Assembly: GCF_039544265.1 (NCBI RefSeq)
Contig: NZ_BAABLI010000016.1
Span: 1-64,000, forward strand
Reading direction: 5' to 3'
Source: Corallincola platygyrae
GTDB taxonomy: Bacteria > Pseudomonadota > Gammaproteobacteria > Enterobacterales > Neiellaceae
Length of the DNA stretch: 64,000 nucleotides
The notes beneath the pieces were generated by a model. That model searched no databases and was not told the origin of the DNA. It saw only the letters and a program-made list of their open reading frames with translations. Made by a program: the position numbers and the translations under genes. Positions 42,741 to 52,266 of this stretch are shown here, in pieces (within the stretch, counting starts at the first letter, position 1; the number at the start of each line of letters is the position of its first letter).

Positions 42741-44936
42741 ATGGTTTCAGTTCGTGACACAAAAAAAGATAAGTTGGGGCAGGGCGTTGATGCCTGGTTG
42801 GTTGACTTAGGATTGACCAAAGACACGCGAAAAGGTGTCCTCGATACCTATCAGCACTGCCAACAACTATTGGCGGATCATCCCGAGCAGGAAGTACTGC
42901 TAGTCAGTAGTCGTGAGATGATCGCGATCCTGGCGACCATGGGCATGGATCTGACAGCTTATCGAGTCGCCGTGTTGTATCCGTTGTTTGTGGAACAGCT
43001 GATTGACCGTGAACAGATAGAAAGCCAGTACGGCAAAAAAGTCGCACAACTGCTGGATAACGTGGAGCGAATGGAAGCTATCCGGTCGCTGCAAACGGTG
43101 AGTTCAGGCCAACCAACCGCGCAGCAGGTCGATAACCTGCGTCATATGTTGCTGGCCATGGTGGAAGATGTACGCGCCGTGGTAATCAAACTGGCTGAGC
43201 GAATCTGTTACCTGCATTCAGTCAAAAACGCGGATGAAGAGACCCGGGTCATGGCTGCCCGCGAGACCAGTGACATCTATGCGCCGCTGGCAAATCGCCT
43301 CGGTATCGGTCAGTTGAAGTGGGAGCTGGAAGACTTTGCGTTTCGCTACCAACATCCAGATACCTACAAGCAGATCGCCAAGATGCTCGATGAGCGCCGT
43401 ATCGACCGCGAACAATATATCGAGACTTTCCTGTCAACGCTCAGAAAAGCGTTGGGTAAAGAAGGTATTAAGGCCGATGTACAGGGGCGGCCCAAGCATA
43501 TCTACAGCATCTGGAAGAAGATGCAGCGCAAGCAGCTGGCGTTTGATGAACTGTTTGATGTGCGCGCGGTACGTATCGTGGTTGATCGCTTGCAGGATTG
43601 TTACGCCGCATTAGGGGTGGTTCACACCCTGTTCCATCATCTGCCCAGTGAATTTGACGATTATGTCGCCAATCCAAAGTCCAATGGCTATCAATCAATT
43701 CACACCGTCGTGCTCGGCCCACAAGGGCGAACCGTTGAGATCCAGATCCGTACCGAACAGATGCATGAAGACTCGGAGTTAGGGGTCGCGGCACACTGGA
43801 AGTACAAAGAGGGTGGTGGTGGCGCCAAGAGCGGCTACGAAGAACGCATTGCCTGGTTGCGTAAGATCCTCGCCTGGCAGGATGATGTTGCTGAGAGCGG
43901 CAGCCTGGTCGAAGAACTGCGTAACCAAGTGTTTGAAGATCGGGTGTACGTGTTTACGCCCAAAGGAGATGTGGTAGACCTGCCTACCGGTTCTACGCCA
44001 TTAGACTTTGCCTATTACATCCACAGTCAGGTAGGGCACCGCTGCATAGGTGCCAAAATTGGCGGAAAGATAGTTCCGTTCACCTATGAACTGCAAAGCG
44101 GCGATCAGGTGGAAGTGATTACTGCCAAAGAGCCTAATCCCAGTCGAGATTGGCTCAATCCGAATCTGGGTTACCTCAAATCAGGTCGCGCCAGAGCCAA
44201 GGTTCAGCACTGGTTTAAGTTGCAAGACCGTGAGAAAAACATTGCTGCCGGTCGTGAGATGCTGGACACGGAATTGACCCGTGTCGGATTAAAGCTGTCC
44301 GATCTTTCTGAAGCGACAGAGCGCTTTAACGTCAATCACGTTGATGACCTGATGGCGGCCGTCGGTGCCGGCGACGTTAAGATGAATCAGGTGGTGAATC
44401 ACCTGCAAAGTAAGTTGCAGAAACCTTCTGATGAAGAAGCGGATGCGCTGGTTCTGCAGCAAACCTCTAATGTCAGCCGCAAACCGCCCAAAGACGTGTT
44501 ACTGGTCGAAGGTGTCGGCAATTTGATGACCCATATGGCGCGTTGCTGCCAGCCGGTGCCCGGTGATCCCATCATGGGTTACATCACGCAGGGGCGGGGG
44601 ATCTCGATTCACCGTCAAGACTGTGAGCAGCTAGCGGATCTACTTGAAGCGCAGCCCGCACGCGGTATTGAAGTGGCGTGGGGCGAGAACTATGCATCAG
44701 GTTACTCGCTGACTATTCGCTTGTTAGCTACGGATCGCAGTGGTTTGCTCCGCGATATCACGACAATTTTGGCCAACGACAAAATCAATGTGCTGGGTGT
44801 GAAGAGTCGTTCAGACGTAAATCAGCAGACAGCCATTATCGATATGGAGCTGGAGATATATAACAAGGAGAGCCTGTCTCGTGTGCTGGCTCGCCTAACG
44901 CAACTCCCTGATGTGATGGAAGCGAAACGTCTGTAA
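42741..44936 (+). CDS. relA: GTP pyrophosphokinase RelA
   Basis: This is the ribosome-linked (p)ppGpp synthetase of the stringent response. The 731-residue protein has a pseudo-hydrolase domain (about 50-185) that lacks the HD metal motif, an active synthetase domain (RPKHIYSIWKKMQ, then FDVRAVRIVVD), a TGS domain (VYVFTPKGDVVDLPTGSTPLDFAYYI), a helical and zinc-finger region (ARCCQPVPGD) and a C-terminal ACT domain. Missing hydrolase residues identify RelA rather than SpoT. The ATG is preceded by AAGGAA. mazG follows with overlapping TAATG. Confidence 0.96.
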   Translation: MVSVRDTKKDKLGQGVDAWLVDLGLTKDTRKGVLDTYQHCQQLLADHPEQEVLLVSSREMIAILATMGMDLTAYRVAVLYPLFVEQLIDREQIESQYGKKVAQLLDNVERMEAIRSLQTVSSGQPTAQQVDNLRHMLLAMVEDVRAVVIKLAERICYLHSVKNADEETRVMAARETSDIYAPLANRLGIGQLKWELEDFAFRYQHPDTYKQIAKMLDERRIDREQYIETFLSTLRKALGKEGIKADVQGRPKHIYSIWKKMQRKQLAFDELFDVRAVRIVVDRLQDCYAALGVVHTLFHHLPSEFDDYVANPKSNGYQSIHTVVLGPQGRTVEIQIRTEQMHEDSELGVAAHWKYKEGGGGAKSGYEERIAWLRKILAWQDDVAESGSLVEELRNQVFEDRVYVFTPKGDVVDLPTGSTPLDFAYYIHSQVGHRCIGAKIGGKIVPFTYELQSGDQVEVITAKEPNPSRDWLNPNLGYLKSGRARAKVQHWFKLQDREKNIAAGREMLDTELTRVGLKLSDLSEATERFNVNHVDDLMAAVGAGDVKMNQVVNHLQSKLQKPSDEEADALVLQQTSNVSRKPPKDVLLVEGVGNLMTHMARCCQPVPGDPIMGYITQGRGISIHRQDCEQLADLLEAQPARGIEVAWGENYASGYSLTIRLLATDRSGLLRDITTILANDKINVLGVKSRSDVNQQTAIIDMELEIYNKESLSRVLARLTQLPDVMEAKRL

Positions 44937-45742
44937 TGGCTAACGACGAAAATCAAGCGATCAATAAACTGATCGATGTGATGGCAAAGCTCAGAGATCC
45001 GAATGGCGGCTGCCCTTGGGATCTGAAGCAAAACTTCAGCACCATAGTGCCTTACACGTTGGAAGAAGCGTATGAGGTGGCTCATGCCATCGAGCAGCAG
45101 GATTGGCCAGAGGTAAAGAATGAGCTCGGTGACCTGCTGTTTCAGGTGGTGTTTTATGCTCAGCTTGGCAAAGAGCAGCAGCTATTTGATTTTGAAGAGA
45201 TCGCCGATGCTGTATCGGAAAAGTTGATTCGTCGCCATCCCCATGTTTTTGGCGAATTGACTGTCGCTGGTGAAGCGGAAATAAAACAAAATTGGGAAAA
45301 CATTAAAGCGAAGGAAAGGGCTGCCAAATCTGAAAGCGGGAAAGCCAGTGCGCTGGACGATGTGCCCGTGGCGTTACCAGCGCTTTCTCGCGCCGCAAAA
45401 TTGCAAAAGCGGGCTGCTCACCAAGGGTTTGATTGGCCAGATGTCAGTGGTGTCATCGATAAGTTGGCAGAGGAACAGAATGAACTGACTGAGGCGTTGA
45501 GTTCTGGCGACATGGAACATGTCGCTGAAGAGCTCGGCGATTTAATGTTTACAGCGGTAAATCTGGCTCGTCATTTGAAAAAAGATCCAGAGCAATTGCT
45601 GCGATTAGCCAATGATAAGTTTGAACGGCGCTTTCGTTCCGTAGAGGGGCAGTTGGTGAATGAGTCTATGTCCCTAAGTGATTACTCACTTGATGAGCTA
45701 GAAAAAGCCTGGCAAAGCGCAAAAACCGAACAGTCTACGTGA
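44936..45742 (+). CDS. mazG: Nucleoside triphosphate pyrophosphohydrolase MazG
   Basis: This is a 268-residue housecleaning NTPase with two tandem MazG folds. Each half carries an EExxE-type metal-binding helix: EEAYEVAHAIE followed by ELGDLLFQVVFYAQL in the first, and EEQNELTEAL followed by EELGDLMFTAVNLARHL in the second. The CPWDLKQNF motif near the start is diagnostic. In E. coli mazG also follows relA; the enzyme can lower ppGpp indirectly during starvation. The ATG overlaps the relA stop. Confidence 0.95.
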   Translation: MANDENQAINKLIDVMAKLRDPNGGCPWDLKQNFSTIVPYTLEEAYEVAHAIEQQDWPEVKNELGDLLFQVVFYAQLGKEQQLFDFEEIADAVSEKLIRRHPHVFGELTVAGEAEIKQNWENIKAKERAAKSESGKASALDDVPVALPALSRAAKLQKRAAHQGFDWPDVSGVIDKLAEEQNELTEALSSGDMEHVAEELGDLMFTAVNLARHLKKDPEQLLRLANDKFERRFRSVEGQLVNESMSLSDYSLDELEKAWQSAKTEQST

Positions 45743-45753
45743 CAGCGATCACA
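45738..45753. promoter_or_regulatory. Candidate CRP site upstream of pyrG
   Basis: CGTGA-N6-TCACA (spacer CAGCGA) matches nine of ten core positions of the TGTGA-N6-TCACA consensus. It overlaps the mazG stop codon and lies about 94 bp upstream of the predicted pyrG start site, a possible class I position. Function is inferred only. Confidence 0.45.
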
Positions 45754-45804
45754 TTGATGTGGCGCAAAGCTGACAGTTAATTTGCTCGTTAGAATCCCGT
45801 TTCG

Positions 45805-45833
45805 TTGAGTGGAAGCGGTGCCTTTGTTATACT
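45805..45833 (+). promoter_or_regulatory. Sigma-70 promoter of pyrG
   Basis: TTGAGT (45805-45810) and TATACT (45828-45833) are separated by 17 bases, a good match to consensus. The start site would be near 45840, about 40 bases upstream of the pyrG ATG. Confidence 0.65.
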
Positions 45834-45881
45834 ATTGCCCCGTCTTGATATCCCTTCAACTTTCAATTTCTCAGGTTCAGA

Positions 45882-47519
45882 ATGACGACGAACTATATAT
45901 TTGTGACAGGCGGGGTAGTGTCCTCCCTAGGTAAGGGCATTGCTGCAGCATCTTTGGCTGCCATCCTTGAAGCGCGTGGCCTAAAAGTCACTATGATGAA
46001 GCTTGACCCCTATATCAATGTCGATCCGGGCACGATGAGCCCGTTTCAGCATGGTGAGGTGTTCGTCACGGAAGATGGCGCTGAAACTGATTTGGACCTG
46101 GGTCACTATGAGCGATTCATCCGCACCAAGATGAGCCGCCGTAATAACTTCACCACCGGGCGTGTGTATGAAGACGTCTTACGTCGAGAGCGCCGCGGTG
46201 ACTACCTGGGGGCGACCATCCAGGTTATCCCTCATATCACCAACGAAATTAAGGCTCGCGTTATTAAAGGCGCTGAAGGCCACGACGTTGCTATCGTAGA
46301 GATCGGTGGCACGGTAGGTGATATCGAATCTCAGCCGTTTTTGGAAGCGATTCGTCAGTTGGGAACTGAGCTTGGCCGTGATCGTGCCATGTATATGCAC
46401 CTGACGCTGGTGCCTTATCTGGCAGCATCGGGCGAAGTGAAAACCAAGCCGACACAGCACTCGGTGAAAGAGCTGCGCTCTATCGGTATCCAGCCGGATA
46501 TTCTGGTGTGCCGTAGCGACCGTGCTATTCCGGCAAACGAACGCGCCAAAATTGCACTCTTCACTAACGTGGAAGAGCGTGCAGTTATCTCATTGAAAGA
46601 TGTTGACAGTATCTATCGTATTCCAGCGCTGTTGAATGGGCAGGGCCTGGACGATCTGGTTGCGAAGCGTTTTGGTCTTGAGTGTGCCGACGCTGACCTG
46701 TCTGAATGGGAACAGGTACTTTACGAAGAAAGCAACCAAACCAATGACGTCACTATCGCTATGGTGGGCAAATACGTTGAACTACCAGACGCATATAAAT
46801 CATTGAATGAAGCTTTGAAACATGGCGGCTTGAAAAGCCGACAGAACGTCACCATTAAGTACATCGACTCGCAAGATGTTGAAACCAAAGGCACCGATGT
46901 GCTGGCTGGCGTAGATGCCATCCTGGTTCCTGGCGGGTTTGGTGAGCGCGGTGTTGAAGGTAAGATTTTGGCCGCTAAGTATGCGCGTGAGAACGGTGTA
47001 CCTTACTTGGGCATCTGCCTGGGTATGCAGGTTGCACTGATCGAATATGCACGCAATGTTGCCGGCTTGGAAGGTGCACACAGTTCAGAGTTTGATACTG
47101 AGTCTGCACATCCGGTAGTAGGCCTGATCACTGAATGGCTCGATGCCGAAGGCAACGTAGAGCAGCGTGACGAGCAATCAGACCTTGGCGGAACCATGCG
47201 TCTGGGCTCACAGCTTTGTCACCTGCAAGAAGGCAGCCGTGCACGTGAACTGTACGGTAACGCGACTGTCGAAGAGAGACATCGCCACCGCTATGAAGTA
47301 AACAACAACTATCGTGAGCAGTTGGAAAAAGCTGGTCTGAAAGTGACCGGACTAAGTGCAGACAAGAAGCTGGTTGAGATCATCGAGATCCCTGAGCATC
47401 CTTGGTTTGTTGCTTGTCAGTTCCACCCTGAGTTTACGTCGACACCAAGGGATGGACATCCACTGTTTACCGGTTTTGTGGCTGCCGCTGGAGAATATCA
47501 GAAGCGCCACCTAAACTGA
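45882..47519 (+). CDS. pyrG: CTP synthase
   Basis: This enzyme aminates UTP to CTP using glutamine. The 545-residue protein has the N-terminal synthetase domain with the P-loop GVVSSLGKGIAAASL and the CTP/UTP site, and a C-terminal class I glutamine amidotransferase domain with catalytic Cys379 (GICLGMQ), and His/Glu in QFHPEFTS. Length and Cys position coincide with E. coli PyrG. It lies directly upstream of eno, the standard order. Confidence 0.98.
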   Translation: MTTNYIFVTGGVVSSLGKGIAAASLAAILEARGLKVTMMKLDPYINVDPGTMSPFQHGEVFVTEDGAETDLDLGHYERFIRTKMSRRNNFTTGRVYEDVLRRERRGDYLGATIQVIPHITNEIKARVIKGAEGHDVAIVEIGGTVGDIESQPFLEAIRQLGTELGRDRAMYMHLTLVPYLAASGEVKTKPTQHSVKELRSIGIQPDILVCRSDRAIPANERAKIALFTNVEERAVISLKDVDSIYRIPALLNGQGLDDLVAKRFGLECADADLSEWEQVLYEESNQTNDVTIAMVGKYVELPDAYKSLNEALKHGGLKSRQNVTIKYIDSQDVETKGTDVLAGVDAILVPGGFGERGVEGKILAAKYARENGVPYLGICLGMQVALIEYARNVAGLEGAHSSEFDTESAHPVVGLITEWLDAEGNVEQRDEQSDLGGTMRLGSQLCHLQEGSRARELYGNATVEERHRHRYEVNNNYREQLEKAGLKVTGLSADKKLVEIIEIPEHPWFVACQFHPEFTSTPRDGHPLFTGFVAAAGEYQKRHLN

Positions 47520-47602
47520 TTTGACCAAGAATTCTCGGGTCCGCTCTAGCGGCGGGCCTTTGTGGTTTTAAAATTGACATTCGTAAATTAACGAGGAAGA
47601 CC

Positions 47603-48904
47603 ATGTCTAATATCGTCAAAGTAATTGGCCGTGAAATCATCGATTCACGTGGTAACCCAACCGTAGAAGCGGAAGTACACCTGGAAGGTGGTTTCGTAGG
47701 TATGGCTGCTGCGCCTTCTGGTGCATCTACCGGTTCTCGTGAAGCACTGGAACTGCGTGATGGCGACAAGGCTCGCTTCCTGGGTAAAGGTGTACTGAAA
47801 GCTGTTGCTGCTGTAAACGGTCCAATCGCTGAAGCGTTGGCTGGTAAAGACGCGAAAGATCAGGCTGCGCTTGACCAGATCATGATCGACCTGGACGGTA
47901 CTGACAACAAGTCAAACTTCGGCGCTAACGCTATCCTGGCTGTTTCTCTGGCTGCTGCTAAAGCTGCCGCTGCTGCTAAAGGCATGCCTCTGTACGAGCA
48001 CATCGCCGAGCTGAACGGTACTCCTGGCGTATTCTCTATGCCTCTGCCAATGATGAACATCATCAACGGTGGTGAGCACGCTGACAACAACGTAGACATC
48101 CAAGAGTTCATGATCCAGCCAATTGGTGCTAAGACTCTGAAAGAAGGTCTGCGTATCGGTGCTGAAGTATTCCACAACCTGGCAAAAGTTCTGAAGGCAA
48201 AAGGCCTGAACACTGCTGTTGGTGACGAAGGAGGTTTCGCTCCTAACCTGGAAAGCAACGCTGCTGCTCTGGCTGCAATTAAAGAAGCTGTAGAAAAAGC
48301 AGGCTACGAGCTGGGTAAAGACGTTACTCTGGCTATGGACTGTGCTGCTTCTGAGTTCTACGACAAAGAAGCTGGCAACTACAACATGAAGGGCGAAGGC
48401 AAAATCTTCACTTCTGAAGAATTCAACTTCTACCTGCAGGATCTGGCTAACCAGTACCCAATCGTTTCTATCGAAGACGGTCTGGACGAGTCTGACTGGG
48501 ACGGCTTCAAGCACCAGACAGAACTGCTGGGCGACAAGCTTCAGCTGGTTGGTGACGACCTGTTCGTTACTAACACTAAGATCCTGGCAGAAGGTATCGA
48601 GAAAGGCGTTGCTAACTCTATCCTCATCAAGTTCAACCAGATCGGTTCACTGACTGAAACTCTGGCTGCTATCAAGATGGCGAAAGACGCAGGCTACACT
48701 GCAGTAATCTCTCACCGTTCAGGTGAAACTGAAGACGCAACTATCGCTGACCTGGCGGTAGGTACTGCTGCAGGCCAAATCAAGACGGGTTCTATGAGCC
48801 GTTCTGACCGTGTTGCTAAGTACAACCAGCTGATCCGTATCGAGGAAGCGCTGGGTGAAAAAGCACCTTACAACGGTCTGAAAGAGGTTAAAGGTCAAGC
48901 TTAA
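47603..48904 (+). CDS. eno: Enolase
   Basis: This glycolytic enzyme converts 2-phosphoglycerate to phosphoenolpyruvate and is also an RNA-degradosome component. The 433-residue protein shows the signature IDSRGNPTVEAEV, the catalytic lysine region LIKFNQIGSLTET, and the SHRSGETED loop. Codon use is markedly more biased than in neighbouring genes (frequent CTG, GGT, AAC, GCT), which fits very high expression. A strong terminator follows. Confidence 0.98.
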   Translation: MSNIVKVIGREIIDSRGNPTVEAEVHLEGGFVGMAAAPSGASTGSREALELRDGDKARFLGKGVLKAVAAVNGPIAEALAGKDAKDQAALDQIMIDLDGTDNKSNFGANAILAVSLAAAKAAAAAKGMPLYEHIAELNGTPGVFSMPLPMMNIINGGEHADNNVDIQEFMIQPIGAKTLKEGLRIGAEVFHNLAKVLKAKGLNTAVGDEGGFAPNLESNAAALAAIKEAVEKAGYELGKDVTLAMDCAASEFYDKEAGNYNMKGEGKIFTSEEFNFYLQDLANQYPIVSIEDGLDESDWDGFKHQTELLGDKLQLVGDDLFVTNTKILAEGIEKGVANSILIKFNQIGSLTETLAAIKMAKDAGYTAVISHRSGETEDATIADLAVGTAAGQIKTGSMSRSDRVAKYNQLIRIEEALGEKAPYNGLKEVKGQA

Positions 48905-48926
48905 TCAATAGCTGATCAAACTCTTA

Positions 48927-48953
48927 AAAAGCCGCCCTTATGGGCGGCTTTTT
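48927..48953 (+). terminator. Intrinsic terminator after eno
   Basis: A 7-bp GCCGCCC/GGGCGGC stem with a four-base loop is extended by A-T pairs and followed by TTTTT. This is a canonical terminator. Confidence 0.93.
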
Positions 48954-49022
48954 GTTTTCTGCTCTTTTCCATCCCCATCCCCTCACGCATAATAGCGTGC
49001 AAAGTTAACCACCAGATTCTCT

Positions 49023-49319
49023 ATGCGCTTTCTTTGGGTTGTCATGTTGATAGTTTTTGCTCTGCTACAGCAGCGTCTGTGGTTTGGCAAAAATAGCATC
49101 CGTGATGCCCTGGATTTACAGGACCAGGTACAGGCGCAGGCAAAAGCCAATGAACGCTTAACTGAGCGCAATCGTTTGATGTACGAGGAGATTAGAGATC
49201 TGAGAAGCGGTAATGAAGCGATTGAAGAGCGTGCTCGCAACGAATTGGGCATGATCAAAGAGGGCGAGACCTTCTATCGCGTATTAGAAAATTCTGACGA
49301 AGTAGTAAATGACGAGTAA
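49023..49319 (+). CDS. ftsB: Cell division protein FtsB
   Basis: This is a 98-residue bitopic division protein that forms a complex with FtsL and FtsQ. It has one N-terminal membrane helix (about 3-20, FLWVVMLIVFALLQQRLWF) followed by a leucine-zipper-like coiled coil (about 29-68), then the conserved ERARNELGMIKEGETFYRV, diagnostic of FtsB. Its end overlaps ispD by 11 bases. The eno-ftsB-ispD-ispF order is as in E. coli. Confidence 0.95.
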   Translation: MRFLWVVMLIVFALLQQRLWFGKNSIRDALDLQDQVQAQAKANERLTERNRLMYEEIRDLRSGNEAIEERARNELGMIKEGETFYRVLENSDEVVNDE

Positions 49320-50010
49320 TAACGCCTCATTAGTGGCCATTGTGCCGGCAGCCGGGGTGGGCAGCCGCATGGGGGCTGACATTCCAAAGCAGTATCTGAA
49401 ACTCAATGAACGAACCATTCTGGAGCACACGCTGGATCGTCTGCTCACAGTCGAGGGTGTCGAATCCGTCATTGTTGCTATTTCAGAGCAAGACCAATGG
49501 TTTGATACCCTGCCAATGGCAAAAGATCCACGGGTGCTGCGAGTGAGCGGGGGAAAAGAGCGCGCGGATTCTGTGCTTAATGGTCTTAAGCGAGCGATTG
49601 AGATTAAGGCAGATATGGCTTTAGTTCATGATGCTGCAAGGCCATGCGTATTAAACCAAGATATTGCTGCGCTCATTGAGCACGTGGGCAATGCTGCCGA
49701 TGGTGGTTTGCTTGCAGTGCCCGTCAGGGACACGATGAAACGTTCTGCTCCCGACGGTACCGTTGCCCATACCGTTGACCGAGAGCGTTTGTGGCACGCT
49801 TTGACGCCACAGTTGTTCCCGTGCCAAACCCTTTATGATGCGATTGCCGCGGCGCTTGCTGCAGAAATACAGGTAACCGATGAAGCTTCTGCCATGGAGT
49901 GGGCCGGTTATCACCCCAAGTTAGTGGCAGGCTGCGATAGCAATATCAAAGTCACACGACCTGGCGACCTTAAATTAGCTGCATTCTTCCTACAGGAGGA
50001 GACCCTCTGA
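49309..50010 (+). CDS. ispD: 2-C-methyl-D-erythritol 4-phosphate cytidylyltransferase
   Basis: This is the third step of the MEP isoprenoid pathway, forming CDP-methylerythritol. The 233-residue nucleotidyltransferase has the CTP-binding loop PAAGVGSRMGADIPKQYL, the HDAARPC motif (VHDAARPCV) and TDEASAMEWAG near the C-terminus. It overlaps ftsB upstream and shares one base with ispF (TGATG junction), so expression is coupled. Confidence 0.96.
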   Translation: MTSNNASLVAIVPAAGVGSRMGADIPKQYLKLNERTILEHTLDRLLTVEGVESVIVAISEQDQWFDTLPMAKDPRVLRVSGGKERADSVLNGLKRAIEIKADMALVHDAARPCVLNQDIAALIEHVGNAADGGLLAVPVRDTMKRSAPDGTVAHTVDRERLWHALTPQLFPCQTLYDAIAAALAAEIQVTDEASAMEWAGYHPKLVAGCDSNIKVTRPGDLKLAAFFLQEETL

Positions 50011-50483
50011 TGCGAATAGGCCATGGTTTCGACGTACATAAATTTGGCAGCGATCAGCCACTGGTTTTGGGTGGTGTCACCATCCCCTATGACCAAGGCC
50101 TGGTGGCGCACTCTGACGGTGATGTCGTTTTGCATGCCGTGTGCGATGCCATTTTGGGGGCTGCTGCATTGGGAGATATAGGCAAGTTGTTTCCTGATAC
50201 CGATCCTGCATTTAAAGGGGCCGACAGTCGAGTGCTGTTGCGTGAGGCATTCTCCCGCGTTAAAGCTAAGGGCTATGCCATAGGCAATCTTGACGTAACT
50301 GTCGCTGCTCAGGCGCCTAAGTTAAGGCCTCACATTGATCAGATGCGCGCTTTGATTGCTGATGATCTGGTGTGTGATATTGACCAGGTGAACGTCAAGG
50401 CGACGACGACCGAAAAACTCGGCTATGTTGGTCGAAAAGAGGGGATCGCAACACACGCCGTTGTGCTCTTGGTGGTCGCATGA
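50010..50483 (+). CDS. ispF: 2-C-methyl-D-erythritol 2,4-cyclodiphosphate synthase
   Basis: This is the fifth MEP-pathway enzyme. The 157-residue trimeric protein has metal-binding GHGFDVHKF (D8 and H10), HSDGDVVLHAVCDAILGA and the C-terminal TTTEKLGYVGRKEGIA motif. It is coupled to ispD by a one-base overlap and to truD by a four-base overlap. The intervening enzyme IspE is encoded elsewhere. Confidence 0.97.
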   Translation: MRIGHGFDVHKFGSDQPLVLGGVTIPYDQGLVAHSDGDVVLHAVCDAILGAAALGDIGKLFPDTDPAFKGADSRVLLREAFSRVKAKGYAIGNLDVTVAAQAPKLRPHIDQMRALIADDLVCDIDQVNVKATTTEKLGYVGRKEGIATHAVVLLVVA

Positions 50484-51514
50484 ATTTTGATTTAGCGACT
50501 TGCTGGCACGGTCTGGCTTACCTTCATCAGTGTCCGACAGGTAGTGGCCAGCTGAAAAAGCAGCCAGAAGATTTCTTTGTTGATGAGGTGATGGGATTCG
50601 AACCCTCTGGCGAAGGCGAACATCTTTGGCTTCAAGTTCGAAAACGAGATGCCAATACGGCAGATGTCATTAAGTCTTTATCAGGTCGCTTAGGGGTATC
50701 ACCGAAAGTGATTGGTCACTCGGGCTTAAAGGACCGCTGGGCGGTTACGCAGCAGTGGTTGTCTGTGCAGCTACCGGGGCAGGATGCACCTGATATGCTG
50801 GGCGAGTTGTCGCCAGGCGTCGAAGTGATTGCGCAAACTCGTCACCACAAAAAGCTTCGTCCCGGCACTCACGCTGCCAACTGTTTTGAGATCCGGTTAA
50901 GGGAACTGACACAGCCAGAAGAATGTGTTGAGCGCTTGGAAAACATTATTGAAACCGGTGTACCCAATTATTTTGGTGAGCAACGTTTTGGCAGGGAAGG
51001 AAAGAATTTATCGCTTGCACAGTCTTTGTTTGCAGGTAAGCGGATCAAATCTCGAAACCAGAAAAGCATGGCCATCTCGTCAGCGCGAAGCTTCCTGTTT
51101 AATCGTGTTGCGTCCGAGCGCGTTGCCCAAGGACTTAAACCACTTGACGGTGAAAGCCTGATGCTGAGTGGCAGCCGTAGCTTCTTTACTGCTGAGCAGA
51201 TCGATGGTGAGATATCTGAAAGATTAGCTAACGCTGATGTGCTTTTGTCTGCACCTTTATGGGGGCGGGGAGAACTGCCCTCAATTGGTTCTGCTGGAGA
51301 AATCGAGCGAGCATCGTTAGTTGGTTGTGAGTCTTTGATGGAAGGGCTCGAAGGGCAGGGTCTGAAGCAGGAGCGGCGCCCGCTGATATTGAGGCCTGAA
51401 AGCTTATCCTGGCAAGTTGAGGGCAATGAGATACTACTGAAGTTTTCTTTGCCCACGGGCAGTTTTGCGACTGCGGTGGTCAGGGAGTTAATACAGATCC
51501 AGGAAAACACGTGA
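50480..51514 (+). CDS. truD: tRNA pseudouridine(13) synthase
   Basis: TruD makes pseudouridine at position 13 of tRNA-Glu. The 344-residue protein has the TruD-specific catalytic motif HSGLKDRWAVTQQW (catalytic Asp) and NYFGEQRFGREGKN at the start of the TRUD insertion domain. The ATG lies within the ispF stop. It overlaps surE at the 3' end, continuing the ispDF-truD-surE-pcm order of E. coli. Confidence 0.95.
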   Translation: MNFDLATCWHGLAYLHQCPTGSGQLKKQPEDFFVDEVMGFEPSGEGEHLWLQVRKRDANTADVIKSLSGRLGVSPKVIGHSGLKDRWAVTQQWLSVQLPGQDAPDMLGELSPGVEVIAQTRHHKKLRPGTHAANCFEIRLRELTQPEECVERLENIIETGVPNYFGEQRFGREGKNLSLAQSLFAGKRIKSRNQKSMAISSARSFLFNRVASERVAQGLKPLDGESLMLSGSRSFFTAEQIDGEISERLANADVLLSAPLWGRGELPSIGSAGEIERASLVGCESLMEGLEGQGLKQERRPLILRPESLSWQVEGNEILLKFSLPTGSFATAVVRELIQIQENT

Positions 51515-52266
51515 TGCGAATACTACTAAGCAACGATGACGGCGTGTATGCACCTGGACTCAAAGCGTTACATCGCTCGTTAAGTGAAATTGCCGAAGTC
51601 GTTACCATGGCACCCGATAGAAATCGAAGTGGAGCCAGCAGCTCTTTAACCCTTGAAGAGCCGTTGCGGGTGCAACGTTTAGATAATGGTTTTTTTTCGG
51701 TTCGTGGCACGCCAACAGACTGTGTGCACCTGGCTGTCAATGGATTGTTGGAGCAAGAGCCAGACATGGTTGTCGCGGGTATCAATGCGGGTGCAAATCT
51801 GGGGGATGACACCATCTACTCTGGGACTGTCGCAGCTGCGATAGAAGGGCGATTTCTTGGACGCCCAGCTATAGCGGTATCCAGTGTTGCTCGTCATCCG
51901 GAGCATTTTGAAACCGCAGCGAAAGTAGCTGTCACTTTGGTTCAGCAATTGGTTGAGCACCCTTTGCCCAGCGACCAGATCCTTAACGTAAATGTGCCGG
52001 ATCTGCCATATGAACAGTTGAAAGGCATCAAGGTGACAAGGTTGGGACAGCGACATCGGTCTGAGCCCGTGGTAAGAGCTCGAGATCCTGGCAATCGCGA
52101 GGTATTCTGGATTGGACCGGCAGGGAAAGGACAGGATGCAGGTGAGGGCACAGATTTTAATGCTATCGGGCAGGGTTATGTGTCAGTGACACCGTTACAA
52201 ATCGATTTAACCGCGCATCAGCAACGTGATGCGCTCAGTCAGTGGGTCTCTTCAATTCGTTTATGA
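51511..52266 (+). CDS. surE: 5'/3'-nucleotidase SurE
   Basis: This is a 251-residue metal-dependent nucleotidase and exopolyphosphatase. The N-terminal LLSNDDGVYAPG carries the metal-binding Asp pair, with RSGASSSLTLEEPL (catalytic Ser) and the GTPTDCVHLA and SGTVAAAIEG loops. The start is GTG 51511 or ATG 51514. It is cotranscribed with pcm, whose start overlaps the stop codon; both protect stationary-phase cells. Confidence 0.96.
   Translation: MMRILLSNDDGVYAPGLKALHRSLSEIAEVVTMAPDRNRSGASSSLTLEEPLRVQRLDNGFFSVRGTPTDCVHLAVNGLLEQEPDMVVAGINAGANLGDDTIYSGTVAAAIEGRFLGRPAIAVSSVARHPEHFETAAKVAVTLVQQLVEHPLPSDQILNVNVPDLPYEQLKGIKVTRLGQRHRSEPVVRARDPGNREVFWIGPAGKGQDAGEGTDFNAIGQGYVSVTPLQIDLTAHQQRDALSQWVSSIRL

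Noticed and set aside
47520..47602. Terminator between pyrG and eno
   Set aside because: The GGTCCGC/GCGGCGGGCC stem is imperfect and the T-run poor, so read-through from pyrG into eno is as likely as termination.
47912..48514. 200-residue minus-strand frame
   Set aside because: Antisense of enolase; the strong codon bias of eno produces long open complements.
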